Part shown: positions 18,059-28,976 of the stretch, piece by piece
How positions within the stretch are numbered: the first letter of the stretch is position 1
Layout: every line of letters starts with the position of its first letter
Assembly (NCBI RefSeq): GCF_900115295.1
Contig: NZ_FOVZ01000002.1
Location: 248,001 to 312,000 of the forward strand
Direction of reading: 5' to 3'
DNA from: Sphingomonas sp. OK281
GTDB lineage: Bacteria > Pseudomonadota > Alphaproteobacteria > Sphingomonadales > Sphingomonadaceae
Length of the DNA stretch: 64,000 bases
Position numbers and translations under genes: made by a program
Notes under the pieces: model-generated
Told to the model about the DNA's origin: nothing
The model's database searches: none
Seen by the model: the letters and a program-made list of their open reading frames with translations, nothing else

Positions 18059-18119
18059 CGCGGTTAGAGTAGGCGCCACTCTAACTCTTCCGCGACGATC
18101 CTTCCGCTCAGGTACGACG

Positions 18120-18177
18120 TGTTTCCCCGCGAAGGCGGGGATCCAGACTGGGCTCCCGCCTTCGCGGTAGAACAAGG
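18120..18177. repeat. Palindromic repeat, family G (CCCGCGAAGGCGGG type)
   Basis: TTTCCCCGCGAAGGCGGGGA and CTCCCGCCTTCGCGGTAGAA are imperfect mirrors, followed by CAAGGAAGGGCGTAGTGCC. The same tail follows the copy inside thiD, which shows a shared origin. Confidence 0.88.
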
Positions 18178-18245
18178 AAGGGCGTAGTGCCGCCCGAATG
18201 CGGGCTCGTACGTGTTCGAACGGATGTTGGATCCAGTCCCTTCTA

Positions 18246-18350
18246 CCACCCCCGGCGAAGGCCGGGGCCCAGTTGGAAAGGTCCAGGTAACGGATCGCAA
18301 CCCTCAGTTAGCAATGTCCCCCCACTGGGCCCCGGCCTCCGCCGGGGTGG
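18246..18350. repeat. Bipartite palindromic repeat, family F
   Basis: CCACCCCCGGCGAAGGCCGG and GGCCTCCGCCGGGGTGG face each other. The spacer (TTGGAAAGGT...GTAACGG...) matches those of 41951 (inverted) and 63269, so the whole ~105-bp unit is one dispersed element. Confidence 0.92.
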
Positions 18351-18533
18351 TGCGGTTGGCGCGCGATGCCGGGCACATGCAAGCGCCACTGTCCTACAGA
18401 CCTGCGATTATGGCATAACGATTTCTATGACCGCCAACCGCGCCAAACCCCGCTCAGCCACCCAAAACGGCTCCCGAACGAAACCGTGCGAGCGTCTACA
18501 CTTTTTATACTTCACTTTTTTCGCAGCCATCTG

Positions 18534-19382
18534 ATGACCGCCAGAATCCTCATAATAGCCGGTTCGGATTCCGGCGGCGGCGCCGGAATCCAGGCGGATA
18601 TCAAGACCGTCACCATGCTCGGCGGCCACCCGATGACCGCCGTCACCGCGGTGACCGCGCAGAACACGCTCGGCGTGCAGGCGGTCCACCCGGTCCCGAC
18701 CGACATCGTCCTCGCGCAGATAGGTTCGGTCGTCTCGGACATCGGCATCGACGCCGTAAAGATCGGCATGATCGGCTCAGCCGAAACCGCCAATGCGGTT
18801 GCCGACTACCTGACCTCCTTGTTCTCCCGCGAAGGCGGGAGCCCAGACTGGACTCCCGCCTTCGCGGGAGAACAAGGAAGGGCAGTGCGCCCTTACCAAG
18901 TGCGCCTCCCCATCATCTTCGACCCGGTAATGATCGCCACTAGCGGCTCCGTCCTCGCAAACAGCGACACCATTGCCGCCTTCACCCGCCTCATGCGGAT
19001 CGCCACGCTCGTAACCCCCAACCTTCCCGAACTCGCAGCCCTCGGCGGGGAAGCGGCACTCCGTGCCCTAGGCCCAGCCGTCCTCATAAAGGGCGGCCAC
19101 GGCGAAGGCCTCCACATCACCGACCGCCTCGTCACCGACGCGGGCGAAACCCTGTGGACCAACCCCCGCATCGAAACCCGCCACGCGCACGGCACCGGCT
19201 GCACGCTCGCCAGCGGCATCGCGACCGGCCTCGCCCAGGGCCTGCCGCTCGACGCCGCAATCGAGCGTGCCATCGCGTTCGTCCGCGCCGCGCTTGCCAG
19301 CCCCCCGGGGCTCGGCGCAGGGCATGGCCCGATGGGGCACGCACTGGGTGTCAGCCCGTTCGACCAGTTGAGAACCCGATAA
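18534..19382 (+). CDS. thiD: Hydroxymethylpyrimidine / phosphomethylpyrimidine kinase with repeat-encoded insert
   Basis: Phosphorylates HMP and HMP-P in thiamine synthesis. The ribokinase-like fold starts ILIIAGSDSGGGAGIQADIK, with VKIGMIGSAE near residue 76 and the anion hole GTGCTLASGIA near residue 223. Residues about 95-115 (FSREGGSPDWTPAFAGEQ and flanks) have no counterpart in usual ThiD. They are encoded by a family-G palindrome of exactly 63 bp, i.e. 21 codons. The insert lies between a helix and the strand that begins RLPIIFDPVM, probably in a surface loop. Total length is 282 residues against about 266 for E. coli. Its stop overlaps the rnhB start (TAATG). Confidence 0.93.
   Translation: MTARILIIAGSDSGGGAGIQADIKTVTMLGGHPMTAVTAVTAQNTLGVQAVHPVPTDIVLAQIGSVVSDIGIDAVKIGMIGSAETANAVADYLTSLFSREGGSPDWTPAFAGEQGRAVRPYQVRLPIIFDPVMIATSGSVLANSDTIAAFTRLMRIATLVTPNLPELAALGGEAALRALGPAVLIKGGHGEGLHITDRLVTDAGETLWTNPRIETRHAHGTGCTLASGIATGLAQGLPLDAAIERAIAFVRAALASPPGLGAGHGPMGHALGVSPFDQLRTR
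18816..18878. repeat. Family G palindromic repeat inside thiD
   Basis: A perfect inverted repeat with 26-base arms (TCCTTGTTCTCCCGCGAAGG onward) around an 11-base spacer. The total of 63 bp is a multiple of three, and all codons are open in the thiD frame. Confidence 0.95.
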
Positions 19383-20020
19383 TGCCCGGCATGAAACACG
19401 AAAAGCTTTGCATCGGCCCCGTCGCCGGTGTCGACGAAGCGGGCCGCGGTCCCCTTGCCGGACCAGTCGTGGCCGCCGCCGTCATCCTCCCCGCAAAAGG
19501 CGTCCCCCGCGGCATCGACGATTCGAAAAAGCTCTCCGCCTCCGAACGCGAACGACTCTGCGCACGCCTGAAAGGCTGCGCGATCGTCGGCATCGGCATC
19601 GTCGAGCCCGAGGAAATCGATACGCTCAACATCTACTGGGCGACGATGAAGGCGATGACGCTCGCGGTCGACGCGCTGGCGATCGAACTCGGCCAAGCCC
19701 CCGGCCACGTCCTGGTCGACGGCAACCGCTTGCCCCGCTGGACCTACCCCGCCACGCCGCTCGTCGGCGGCGACGCGAAATCGATGTCGATCGCCGCCGC
19801 CTCGATCGTCGCCAAGCACACGCGCGACCTCATCATGATCGCCGCCGCCGACGTCCATCCCGAATATAACTGGCATTCGAACAAGGGTTACGGCTGCGCG
19901 CATCACATGAAGGCGCTCCGCGATCACGGCCCGACGCCGATTCACCGCCGCAGTTTCGCCCCCGTCGCCGCCGCCTATCTGGCACGAGAGGGACTTTTCG
20001 CACAGGAAACGACGAGCTGA
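19382..20020 (+). CDS. rnhB: Ribonuclease HII
   Basis: Cuts RNA in RNA-DNA hybrids, including single ribonucleotides left in DNA. The family motif GVDEAGRGPLAGPVV begins near residue 16 and supplies the first catalytic Asp and Glu. DDSKKLS, HVLVDGNRLP (third Asp) and SIVAKHTRD follow, and GYGCAHHMKAL is the usual C-terminal landmark. At 212 residues the length is normal. ATG 19382 shares its first base with the thiD stop. It is the last gene before the ccrM promoter region, and its C-terminus is complete. Confidence 0.96.
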   Translation: MPGMKHEKLCIGPVAGVDEAGRGPLAGPVVAAAVILPAKGVPRGIDDSKKLSASERERLCARLKGCAIVGIGIVEPEEIDTLNIYWATMKAMTLAVDALAIELGQAPGHVLVDGNRLPRWTYPATPLVGGDAKSMSIAAASIVAKHTRDLIMIAAADVHPEYNWHSNKGYGCAHHMKALRDHGPTPIHRRSFAPVAAAYLAREGLFAQETTS

Positions 20021-20049
20021 GTCTTTCGCGCCACACCCCAAGGGCTTGA

Positions 20050-21336
<1,287 letters not shown>

Positions 21337-21345
21337 CCTTCTTGC

Positions 21346-21380
21346 CCCCCTCCCTGAAAGGGAGGGGCTGGGGGTGGGTT
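21346..21380. repeat. Single arm of family E repeat
   Basis: CCCCCTCCCTGAAAGGGAGG followed by GGCTGGGGGTGGG is one hairpin arm without its partner. It follows the ccrM stop and may act as a terminator. Confidence 0.75.
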
Positions 21381-21450
21381 GGCTGCTTGGCGGGCAATAC
21401 GTAAACCAACCAGCCGCCCCCTCTATTCCACGGAGGAAAGCAGGAGACCG

Positions 21451-22503
21451 ATCATCCACCTCCGCCCCGTCCAGTTCGTCGACACCCCGATCGGCCACGC
21501 AGACAACAGCGTCGCGCGCCTGGCGGGCGGCCTGCAGTGGTTCGCCGCCTACGAAGTGATCGAAGGCCGCCCCCGCCGGACGATCCCCGTCGCCGACGTC
21601 GCCACGCTGGGCGAGCGCGCCGCGCACCTCCACGCCGCCATCACCAGCCCCCGCGCGCCCCTTCAACTCGGCGAACGCACGCTCCGTTTCGACCAGCCGA
21701 TCGTCGCCGGCATCCTCAACGTCACCCCCGACAGCTTCTCCGACGGAGGTAAGCATGTCGACGACCCCGCTGCCGCCGCGGCCGCCGGGATCGACATGGC
21801 CGCCGCCGGTGCGGCGATGATCGACGTCGGCGGCGAGTCGACCCGCCCCGGCGCCCCCGCGGTCTGGGAAGGCGACGAGATCGAGCGCCTCGTCCCCGTC
21901 GTCGAACGCCTCGTCCGTGCCGGTGCGATCGTCTCGGTCGACACGCGCAAGGCCGGCGTCATGGAAGCGACCCTCGCCGCTGGCGCGCACATCGTCAACG
22001 ACGTCGCCGCGCTCCTCTGGGACGACCGTGCGCTCGATGTCGTCGCAAAAAGCGGCTGCCCGGTCGTCCTGATGCATTCGCCCGACCCGAAAAAAGGCGG
22101 TCATGGTCAAGGCGGTTACGGCAACGTCCTGACCGACGTGTTCGACTGGCTCGAAACGCGCATCGCGGCGGTCATCGCAGGCGGCGTCGACGCCACGCGG
22201 ATCATGGTCGATCCCGGCATCGGTTTTGGCAAGACGCTCGCCGAGAACCTCGCGCTCCTAAACGGCCTTGCGATCTTCCACGGTCTCGGCTGCCCGATCA
22301 TGCTCGGCGCCAGCCGCAAGCGCCTCATCGGCGCGCTCTCGAACGAAGCACCTGTCGACCGACGCCTTGCTGGTTCGCTCGCGCTGGCACTGAAGGGTGC
22401 TGAGGCCGGCGTTCAGGTCCTCCGCGTCCACGACGTCGCCGAGACGGTGCAGGCGGTGAAGATATGGCGCGGTCTGCGCGATCAGTCGCTCGTTGGCGGC
22501 TAA
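21451..22503 (+). CDS. folP: Dihydropteroate synthase with N-terminal extension (start unusual)
   Basis: Joins 6-hydroxymethyl-dihydropterin pyrophosphate and p-aminobenzoate in folate synthesis, after FolK. The core motifs are intact: GILNVTPDSFSDGG, DVGGESTRPGA, VSVDTRKAGVMEA, VNDVAALLWD and DPGIGFGKT. About 85 residues precede the core (HLRPVQFVDTPIGHADNSVA and on), an extension I associate with sphingomonad FolP. The start is odd. AGGAG at 21442-21446 sits four bases before ATC at 21451, giving I-I-H-L-R-P. No ATG, GTG or TTG exists in this frame between TTG 21379 (next to a repeat) and well inside the extension. Initiation at ATC, or at TTG 21379, must be assumed. Confidence 0.88.
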   Translation: MIHLRPVQFVDTPIGHADNSVARLAGGLQWFAAYEVIEGRPRRTIPVADVATLGERAAHLHAAITSPRAPLQLGERTLRFDQPIVAGILNVTPDSFSDGGKHVDDPAAAAAAGIDMAAAGAAMIDVGGESTRPGAPAVWEGDEIERLVPVVERLVRAGAIVSVDTRKAGVMEATLAAGAHIVNDVAALLWDDRALDVVAKSGCPVVLMHSPDPKKGGHGQGGYGNVLTDVFDWLETRIAAVIAGGVDATRIMVDPGIGFGKTLAENLALLNGLAIFHGLGCPIMLGASRKRLIGALSNEAPVDRRLAGSLALALKGAEAGVQVLRVHDVAETVQAVKIWRGLRDQSLVGG

Positions 22504-22583
22504 GCGGGGCGGCTGATCGTCGCTGCATTGCAGCGAAACGCCTCTTCGCGCATTAAAGCCGCGTGAACTAGGGAGCTTTTCGT

Positions 22584-23468
22584 TTGATCGTCACTGCAAC
22601 ACCGCGCTTCAGCCAAATCCTGAGCGAGGTCTGGCGTCCGCTGCTCGGCCTTTTCGTCTGGGACGTGATCGTCACGATCACATATTACGTCCTGCCGTTC
22701 CACGCGCCCGCGCTGCCCCTGACGCTGTTCGGTACCGCGCTCGCGCTGTTCCTCGGCTTCCGCGACAATTCGGCGTATCAGCGCTGGTGGGAAAGCCGCG
22801 GCTTGTGGGGCCTGATGATCAACGCGTCGCGCAACCTCGCGCGTATGGCGCGCAACATGCTGCCCGAGCCCGAGGGCCACGACATGAAGCGGACCATCGT
22901 GCTCCGCCAGATCGCGTATGTGAACGCCCTGCGCTGTCAGTTGCGCAAACAGCCCGCACCCCCTGAAGTGCTGCGCTTCCTGTCGAAGGAGGAGGCGTCG
23001 TTCGCGCTCGAACGGACCAATATCGCCAACGGTCTGCTCGATGGCACCGGCCGCCGGATCGACATCGCGCGCCGCAATGGCTGGATCGACACCATCCAGC
23101 AGACGCAGTTCGAGGCGATCCTGGTCGACATCGCCAACGCGCAGGGCGGCATGGAGCGGATCAAGAACACGCCGTTGCCCAACCAGTACCGCTTCTTCCC
23201 GAGCCTGTTCACGCGGCTTTTCTGCGTGCTGCTGCCTATCGGTCTGGTCGAGACGCTCGGCTATGCGACGCCGGTCGGTTCGACTATCGCCGGACTGATG
23301 TTCCTCGCCGTGCTGCAGATCGGCGACGATCTGGTCGATCCGTTCGCGGACACGATCCACGACGTGCCGCTGAACGCGATGTGCCGGACGATCGAGATCG
23401 ACCTGCTCCAGGCAATCGGCGATCCCGCGCCCGAGCCGTTGCAGCCAGAAAAGGGTGTGTTGTGGTAA
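22584..23468 (+). CDS. Bestrophin-family (UPF0187) membrane protein
   Basis: A 294-residue bacterial bestrophin, expected to form a pentameric ion channel in the inner membrane. Signature stretches are LFGTALALFLGFRDNSAYQRWWESRGLWG (residues about 48-76 in sequence, with FRDN and RWWE the key parts) and LPNQYRFFPSLFTRLFC near 190. DLVDPFADTIHDVPLNAMCR near the C-terminus corresponds to the conserved cytosolic belt. The start is TTG 22584 with GGGAGC seven bases upstream. It is convergent with the NtrC-type regulator, and no repeat or clear terminator lies between them. Confidence 0.92.
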   Translation: MIVTATPRFSQILSEVWRPLLGLFVWDVIVTITYYVLPFHAPALPLTLFGTALALFLGFRDNSAYQRWWESRGLWGLMINASRNLARMARNMLPEPEGHDMKRTIVLRQIAYVNALRCQLRKQPAPPEVLRFLSKEEASFALERTNIANGLLDGTGRRIDIARRNGWIDTIQQTQFEAILVDIANAQGGMERIKNTPLPNQYRFFPSLFTRLFCVLLPIGLVETLGYATPVGSTIAGLMFLAVLQIGDDLVDPFADTIHDVPLNAMCRTIEIDLLQAIGDPAPEPLQPEKGVLW

Positions 23469-23661
23469 TATAGCCTGCCGCGCCCACCGACGTCGCAACC
23501 GTTGTACGAAGCCGCTCTCAAAGATGAGGATGTGTCCAAAATCAGCTAGCGCCCCGTCTCCGGTTCGGTCCGCACGGTCCAAAAGGTAAACCCTACAAAT
23601 CCGGCTGCCGAAGTTCGCGCCGAATACTTTATGACGGCGCGGCGATGATCACGCTTCCCGC

Positions 23662-25077
<1,416 letters not shown>

Positions 25078-25217
25078 GGCGAATCCTGTCCCGTTCCGGC
25101 ACGTGCAATAGCTAGCGCAAGTAAAGGCCGACTTAAATGTCCTGCTTGGCGATCTCGGATGCGCGCGATAAGGTCTTGGCCATAGAGGATGGCACTGACA
25201 GGATTGGGGCACGAACC

Positions 25218-25340
25218 ATGGCCGGCAACGGAGACATGAAGGCGCACGTCGCGACCTATTCGAGCGTGACGGGGATGATGAAATGGGGTGCGGTCGGGTG
25301 CGCGCTGGTCGTTGCGCTCGTCATCTGGCTGATTTCGTAA
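25218..25340 (+). CDS. aa3-type cytochrome c oxidase subunit IV (small)
   Basis: A 40-residue one-helix protein: a short polar N-terminus with the pattern [15 protein letters not shown], followed by a single membrane segment [16 protein letters not shown]. This matches the small bacterial subunit IV found with aa3 oxidases in Alphaproteobacteria. ATG 25218 has a plausible spacing from upstream purines. It lies four bases before pntAA on the same strand and so probably shares its transcript. The same order occurs in other alphaproteobacteria as I remember them. No other oxidase gene is in the window. Confidence 0.85.
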   Translation: MAGNGDMKAHVATYSSVTGMMKWGAVGCALVVALVIWLIS

Positions 25341-25344
25341 CGCC

Positions 25345-26466
25345 ATGAAGATCGCCGTCCTGAAAGAGCAAGCGGACGGCGAGCGGCGGGTAGCCGCGAC
25401 GCCGGAAACGGTGAAGAAGTTCATCGCGCTGGGTGCGACCCTCGGCGTGGAAGCGGGGGCGGGGGATACCGCTTCGATCGCCGATACCGCGTATTCGGAT
25501 GCGGGCGCGTCCGTGGGCGACCGTGCGGCGACGTTGGCGGGGGCGGATATCGTGCTCGGCGTGCAGGGACCTGATCCTGCTTCGCTGGGCGGCGCGGCGT
25601 CGGGGGCGTGGATCGTCGCCAGCCTCAATCCCTTTGCAGAGCGTGCGCGAGTCGAGGCGTATGCCGCGGCGGGATACGAAGCGCTGGCGATGGAATTCAT
25701 GCCGCGCATCACGCGGGCGCAGTCGATGGACATCCTGTCGTCGCAGTCGAATTTGTCGGGGTACAAGGCAGTGCTCGATGCGGCGGCCGAATATGGTCGC
25801 GCGTTTCCGATGATGATGACCGCGGCGGGGACGATCTCGGCAGCGAAGGCGTTCGTGATGGGCGTCGGCGTGGCGGGCTTGCAGGCGATCGCGACGGCGC
25901 GACGGCTCGGCGCTCAGGTGTCGGCGACCGATGTGCGCGCCGCGACCCGCGAGCAGATCCAGTCGTTGGGCGCGAAACCGATATTCGTCGAGAACGTCGC
26001 GGGGATCGAAGGCGAGGGGACGGGCGGGTACGCCGGCGAGATGTCGCCCGAGTACCAGGCGGCACAGGCCGAGCTTGTCTCGGGGCATATCGCCAAGCAG
26101 GATATCGTCATCACCACCGCGCTCATCCCGGGGCGGGCCGCACCGCGGCTGATTTCGGCAGCGCAGGTCGCGAGCATGAAGCCGGGCTCGGTGATCGTCG
26201 ATCTCGCGGTCGAACAGGGCGGCAACGTCGAGGGCTCGGTCGCGGGTGAAGTGGTTGTGGTGAACGGCGTGAAGATCGTCGGCCACCGTAACGTGCCGTC
26301 TCGGTTGGCGGCAGACGCCAGCGCCTTGTTCTCGCGCAACCTGTTCAACTTTCTCAATGCCTTCTGGGACAAGGAGGCAGGGCGACCCGTGCTCGACGCG
26401 GAGATCGGCGACGCGATCCGACTGACCCAGGGTGGCAAGATCGTGAACCCAAGGCTGTTGTCGTGA
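25345..26466 (+). CDS. pntAA: NAD(P) transhydrogenase subunit alpha part 1 (NAD-binding)
   Basis: The NAD(H)-binding component of the proton-translocating transhydrogenase, which makes NADPH from NADH using the proton gradient. The 373 residues match the split-subunit form. KEQADGERRVAATPETVKKF opens the alanine-dehydrogenase-like fold, GVGVAGLQAIATARRLGA near 173-190 is the nucleotide-binding glycine loop, and TTALIPGRAAPRLI and LAVEQGGNVEGS follow. It is followed by a repeat and a DUF559 gene before pntAB, so the operon is interrupted. Confidence 0.95.
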   Translation: MKIAVLKEQADGERRVAATPETVKKFIALGATLGVEAGAGDTASIADTAYSDAGASVGDRAATLAGADIVLGVQGPDPASLGGAASGAWIVASLNPFAERARVEAYAAAGYEALAMEFMPRITRAQSMDILSSQSNLSGYKAVLDAAAEYGRAFPMMMTAAGTISAAKAFVMGVGVAGLQAIATARRLGAQVSATDVRAATREQIQSLGAKPIFVENVAGIEGEGTGGYAGEMSPEYQAAQAELVSGHIAKQDIVITTALIPGRAAPRLISAAQVASMKPGSVIVDLAVEQGGNVEGSVAGEVVVVNGVKIVGHRNVPSRLAADASALFSRNLFNFLNAFWDKEAGRPVLDAEIGDAIRLTQGGKIVNPRLLS

Positions 26467-26471
26467 TAATT

Positions 26472-26608
26472 GATCCTCCCCTGCAAGGGGAGGTGGCGCG
26501 CCTTCGCGCGACGGAGGGGTATCGCCGCTCGTTATGGTGTGCAGTATCACTACGGGCGACACCCCTCCGTCAGGCAAGCGCCTGCCACCTCCCCTGCAAG
26601 GGGAGGAT
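26472..26608. repeat. Bipartite palindromic repeat, short-arm family A
   Basis: ATCCTCCCCTGCAAGGGGAG with GTGGCGCGCC and ACGGAGGGGT on the left, and ACCCCTCCGTCAGGCAAGCG with CACCTCCCCTGCAAGGGGAG on the right. It lies in the pnt operon. Its last bases supply the Shine-Dalgarno of the DUF559 gene. Confidence 0.9.
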
Positions 26609-26614
26609 CTAAAG

Positions 26615-26986
26615 ATGTTGCAGGGGACGGGGGCGACTGGAGCCCTGGCGAAGCAGCTTCGCGCGACGATGTCTCCGCCCGAGATCGCATTGTGGCTTGC
26701 GTTGCGGGAGCGACCCGCTGGTTTCAAATTTCGAAAACAGCATCCTTCGGGTCCGTACGTTGCGGACTTCTACTGCGATGCCGCGCGGCTGATCGTTGAA
26801 GTCGATGGGCAAGCGCATGACTTTGGCGATCGGCCAGCACGCGATGCCGCGCGCGATCGCTGGTTCCAGATACGTAATGTCGCGGTCCTGCGTATTCCAG
26901 CGGTGGAGATTTTCCACGATTGCGACGCGATGGTTCGAGGTATCGTGGCGCTTGCCGTCGAGCGGCTCGCCGCACAGGAGGAATAG
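26615..26986 (+). CDS. DUF559 endonuclease-like protein inside the pnt operon
   Basis: A 123-residue protein of the DUF559 family, which has the fold of very-short-patch repair endonucleases. The core reads [35 protein letters not shown], then [12 protein letters not shown], and later [10 protein letters not shown]. The acidic pairs in ADFYC and EVDG would be the metal ligands. The start ATG 26615 is six bases after GGGGAGGATCT, which is the end of the palindromic repeat, so the repeat provides the ribosome-binding site. It has no evident link to transhydrogenase function and looks like a passenger that came with the repeat. Confidence 0.87.
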   Translation: MLQGTGATGALAKQLRATMSPPEIALWLALRERPAGFKFRKQHPSGPYVADFYCDAARLIVEVDGQAHDFGDRPARDAARDRWFQIRNVAVLRIPAVEIFHDCDAMVRGIVALAVERLAAQEE

Positions 26987-26987
26987 C

Positions 26988-27293
26988 ATGGACTTTATCG
27001 CGATCCTGTCGATTTTCGTGCTGGCGTGTTTCGTCGGGTATTTCGTGGTGTGGGCGGTGACACCTGCGCTGCACACGCCGTTGATGGCGGTGACCAATGC
27101 GATCTCCTCGGTGATCATCGTCGGCGCGCTGATTGCCGCGGCCGCCGCTGGCATCGGCGCCGGGTCGGGCGTGGCCAAGGCGCTCGGGTTGCTCGCCGTG
27201 GTCCTGGCGAGCATCAACATCTTCGGAGGCTTCGCGGTCACCGCGCGGATGCTGGCGATGTACAAGAAGAAGGAACGGCCGGTCGCGAAGTAG
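26988..27293 (+). CDS. pntAB: NAD(P) transhydrogenase subunit alpha part 2 (membrane)
   Basis: A 101-residue membrane component with three hydrophobic helices. It opens [20 protein letters not shown], followed by [19 protein letters not shown], where the Asn and Ser are in the conserved proton path. The third helix is [22 protein letters not shown] 26988 is preceded by AGGAGGAA, a strong ribosome-binding site inside the end of the DUF559 gene, whose stop lies one base before it. It belongs with pntAA and pntB. Confidence 0.94.
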   Translation: MDFIAILSIFVLACFVGYFVVWAVTPALHTPLMAVTNAISSVIIVGALIAAAAAGIGAGSGVAKALGLLAVVLASINIFGGFAVTARMLAMYKKKERPVAK

Positions 27294-27298
27294 CGGCC

Positions 27299-27380
27299 GT
27301 CATCTCGGCGAACGCTGGGACCTCGTGCGATTGCGGTGCCGCGCGAGCAACCAGAAGATGCCAGCCTTCGCTGGCATGAC
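27299..27380. repeat. Bipartite hairpin element between pntAB and pntB
   Basis: GTCATCTCGGCGAACGCTGG on the left and AAGATGCCAGCCTTCGCTGG with CATGAC on the right have inverted GTCAT/ATGAC ends. The right half forms the perfect hairpin ATGCCAGC-CTTC-GCTGGCAT (27358-27377). It could lower transcription or stabilise upstream mRNA within the operon. Confidence 0.75.
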
Positions 27381-27406
27381 GAAGTGGGTAAGTGGGGACG
27401 AACGCG

Positions 27407-28894
27407 ATGCATGAAATGACGGTTAGCCCCTGGGCATCGCTCGCCTATCTCGTCGCGGGGGTGTGCTTCATCCTCGCTCTGCGCGGGCTGTCGAGCCCCG
27501 CATCGAGCCAGCGCGGCAATCGCTTCGGTATCATCGGCATGACGATCGCGGTCGTGACGACGCTGGTGACGCATGTGCCGATGCGCTCGGAAGCATGGCC
27601 CCCCGGTAATCCGCACGACCTCATGGTCGATTGGACCACAGTCTTCGAAATCCTCGCTGCGATCGGTGTCGGCGCAGCGATCGGCCTAGTCACCGCACGC
27701 CGCATCGCAATGACGGCGATGCCCCAGCTCGTCGCCGCATTCCACAGTCTTGTCGGCCTCGCCGCGGTGCTGGTGGGGGTCGCGGCGTACCTCAACCCGC
27801 AGGCGTTCGGAATATCCGACCTCGTCATCCCGCTGATCGGCCAGCCCTTCGCCGTCATCCACCCGGTAAGCCGGATCGAACTCGGCCTCGGCGTCGCGAT
27901 CGGTGCGATCACCTTCTCGGGCTCGGTCATCGCGTTCCTGAAGCTCAACGGCAACATGGGCGGCAAGCCCATCATGCTGCCCGGCCGGCACGTCATCAAC
28001 CTCGCGCTGCTCGCCGCCATCCTCGGCCTGATCGCGTATTTCGTCACCGACCAGGCGCCGTGGATCTTCTGGACCATCACGGTCCTGAGCTTCGTCATCG
28101 GCTTCCTGCTGATCGTCCCGATTGGCGGCGCGGACATGCCGGTGGTGGTCAGCATGCTCAATTCCTATTCGGGCTGGGCAGCCGCCGCGATGGGCTTCAC
28201 GCTGCACAACAGCGCGATGATCATCACCGGCGCGCTGGTCGGCAGCTCGGGCGCGATCCTGAGCTACATCATGTGCCGCGCGATGAATCGCAGCTTCATC
28301 AGCGTGATCGCGGGCGGCTTCGGCGCGGTCGCGGACACCGGTGGCGGCGCGGTCGCGAGCGATCGACCGTGGAAGCGCGGCTCGGCAGAGGATGCCGCGT
28401 TCCTGATGAGCCAGGCCGAACAGGTCATCATCGTCCCCGGCTACGGCATGGCGGTCGCGCAGGCGCAGCACGTGCTTCGCGAAATGGGCGACAAGCTGAA
28501 GGCCGAGGGGGTGCGCGTGAAATACGCGATCCATCCCGTCGCGGGCCGCATGCCGGGGCACATGAACGTGCTGCTGGCGGAGGCTAACGTGCCGTATGAC
28601 GACGTGTTCGAGCTGGAAGACATCAACAGCGAGTTCGCACAGACCGACGTCGCGTTCGTGATCGGTGCCAACGACGTCACCAACCCCGCCGCCAAGACCG
28701 ACAAGTCCTCGCCGATCTACGGCATGCCCGTGCTCGACGTCGAAAAGGCCAAGACGGTGCTGTTCATCAAGCGTTCGATGGGCGGCGTCGGCTATGCCGG
28801 CGTCGATAACGAACTGTTCTACCGCGACAATACGATGATGCTGCTGGCCGACGCGAAGAAGATGGTCGAGGATATCGTCAAGGCGCTCGACTGA
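27407..28894 (+). CDS. pntB: NAD(P) transhydrogenase subunit beta
   Basis: The NADP(H)-binding, proton-channel component of transhydrogenase, 495 residues. About nine membrane helices fill residues 10-265, including HSLVGLAAVLVGVAAYL and a channel segment GSVIAFLKLNGNMGGKP. The C-terminal NADP domain (about 320-490) has VIIVPGYGMAVAQAQH, YAIHPVAGRMPGHMNVLLAEA and IGANDVTNPAA. ATG 27407 gives MHEMTVSPW; ATG 27416 is an alternative. It is separated from pntAB by a hairpin element of about 80 bases. Confidence 0.95.
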   Translation: MHEMTVSPWASLAYLVAGVCFILALRGLSSPASSQRGNRFGIIGMTIAVVTTLVTHVPMRSEAWPPGNPHDLMVDWTTVFEILAAIGVGAAIGLVTARRIAMTAMPQLVAAFHSLVGLAAVLVGVAAYLNPQAFGISDLVIPLIGQPFAVIHPVSRIELGLGVAIGAITFSGSVIAFLKLNGNMGGKPIMLPGRHVINLALLAAILGLIAYFVTDQAPWIFWTITVLSFVIGFLLIVPIGGADMPVVVSMLNSYSGWAAAAMGFTLHNSAMIITGALVGSSGAILSYIMCRAMNRSFISVIAGGFGAVADTGGGAVASDRPWKRGSAEDAAFLMSQAEQVIIVPGYGMAVAQAQHVLREMGDKLKAEGVRVKYAIHPVAGRMPGHMNVLLAEANVPYDDVFELEDINSEFAQTDVAFVIGANDVTNPAAKTDKSSPIYGMPVLDVEKAKTVLFIKRSMGGVGYAGVDNELFYRDNTMMLLADAKKMVEDIVKALD

Positions 28895-28976
28895 GTTTGC
28901 GCAGAAGGTTCCCAACTGCAACGGAACTCGATCCAGTTCGGGTGTAACTCCTGCCCTGACGCAGGTTAGTCTCCGC

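Larger units (their letters stand above)
18059..18533. other. 475-bp intergenic region before thiD with two repeats
   Basis: Family-G (18120-18177) and family-F (18246-18350) repeats fill most of it. The last 110 bases are AT-richer and carry TATACT at 18506-18511, a possible -10 without a clear -35. No TPP-riboswitch core could be recognised. A 35-codon ORF (18427-18534) ends on the thiD start (TGATG) and could be a leader peptide, but this is weak. Confidence 0.6.

Noticed and set aside
18353..18533. TPP riboswitch upstream of thiD
   Set aside because: The conserved CUGAGA and related core segments could not be found; the region is mainly repeat plus an AT-rich stretch.
18427..18534. A 35-codon gene ending on the thiD start
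   Set aside because: Lacks a ribosome-binding site and family similarity. The TGATG overlap could be chance, so it is mentioned only as a possible leader peptide.
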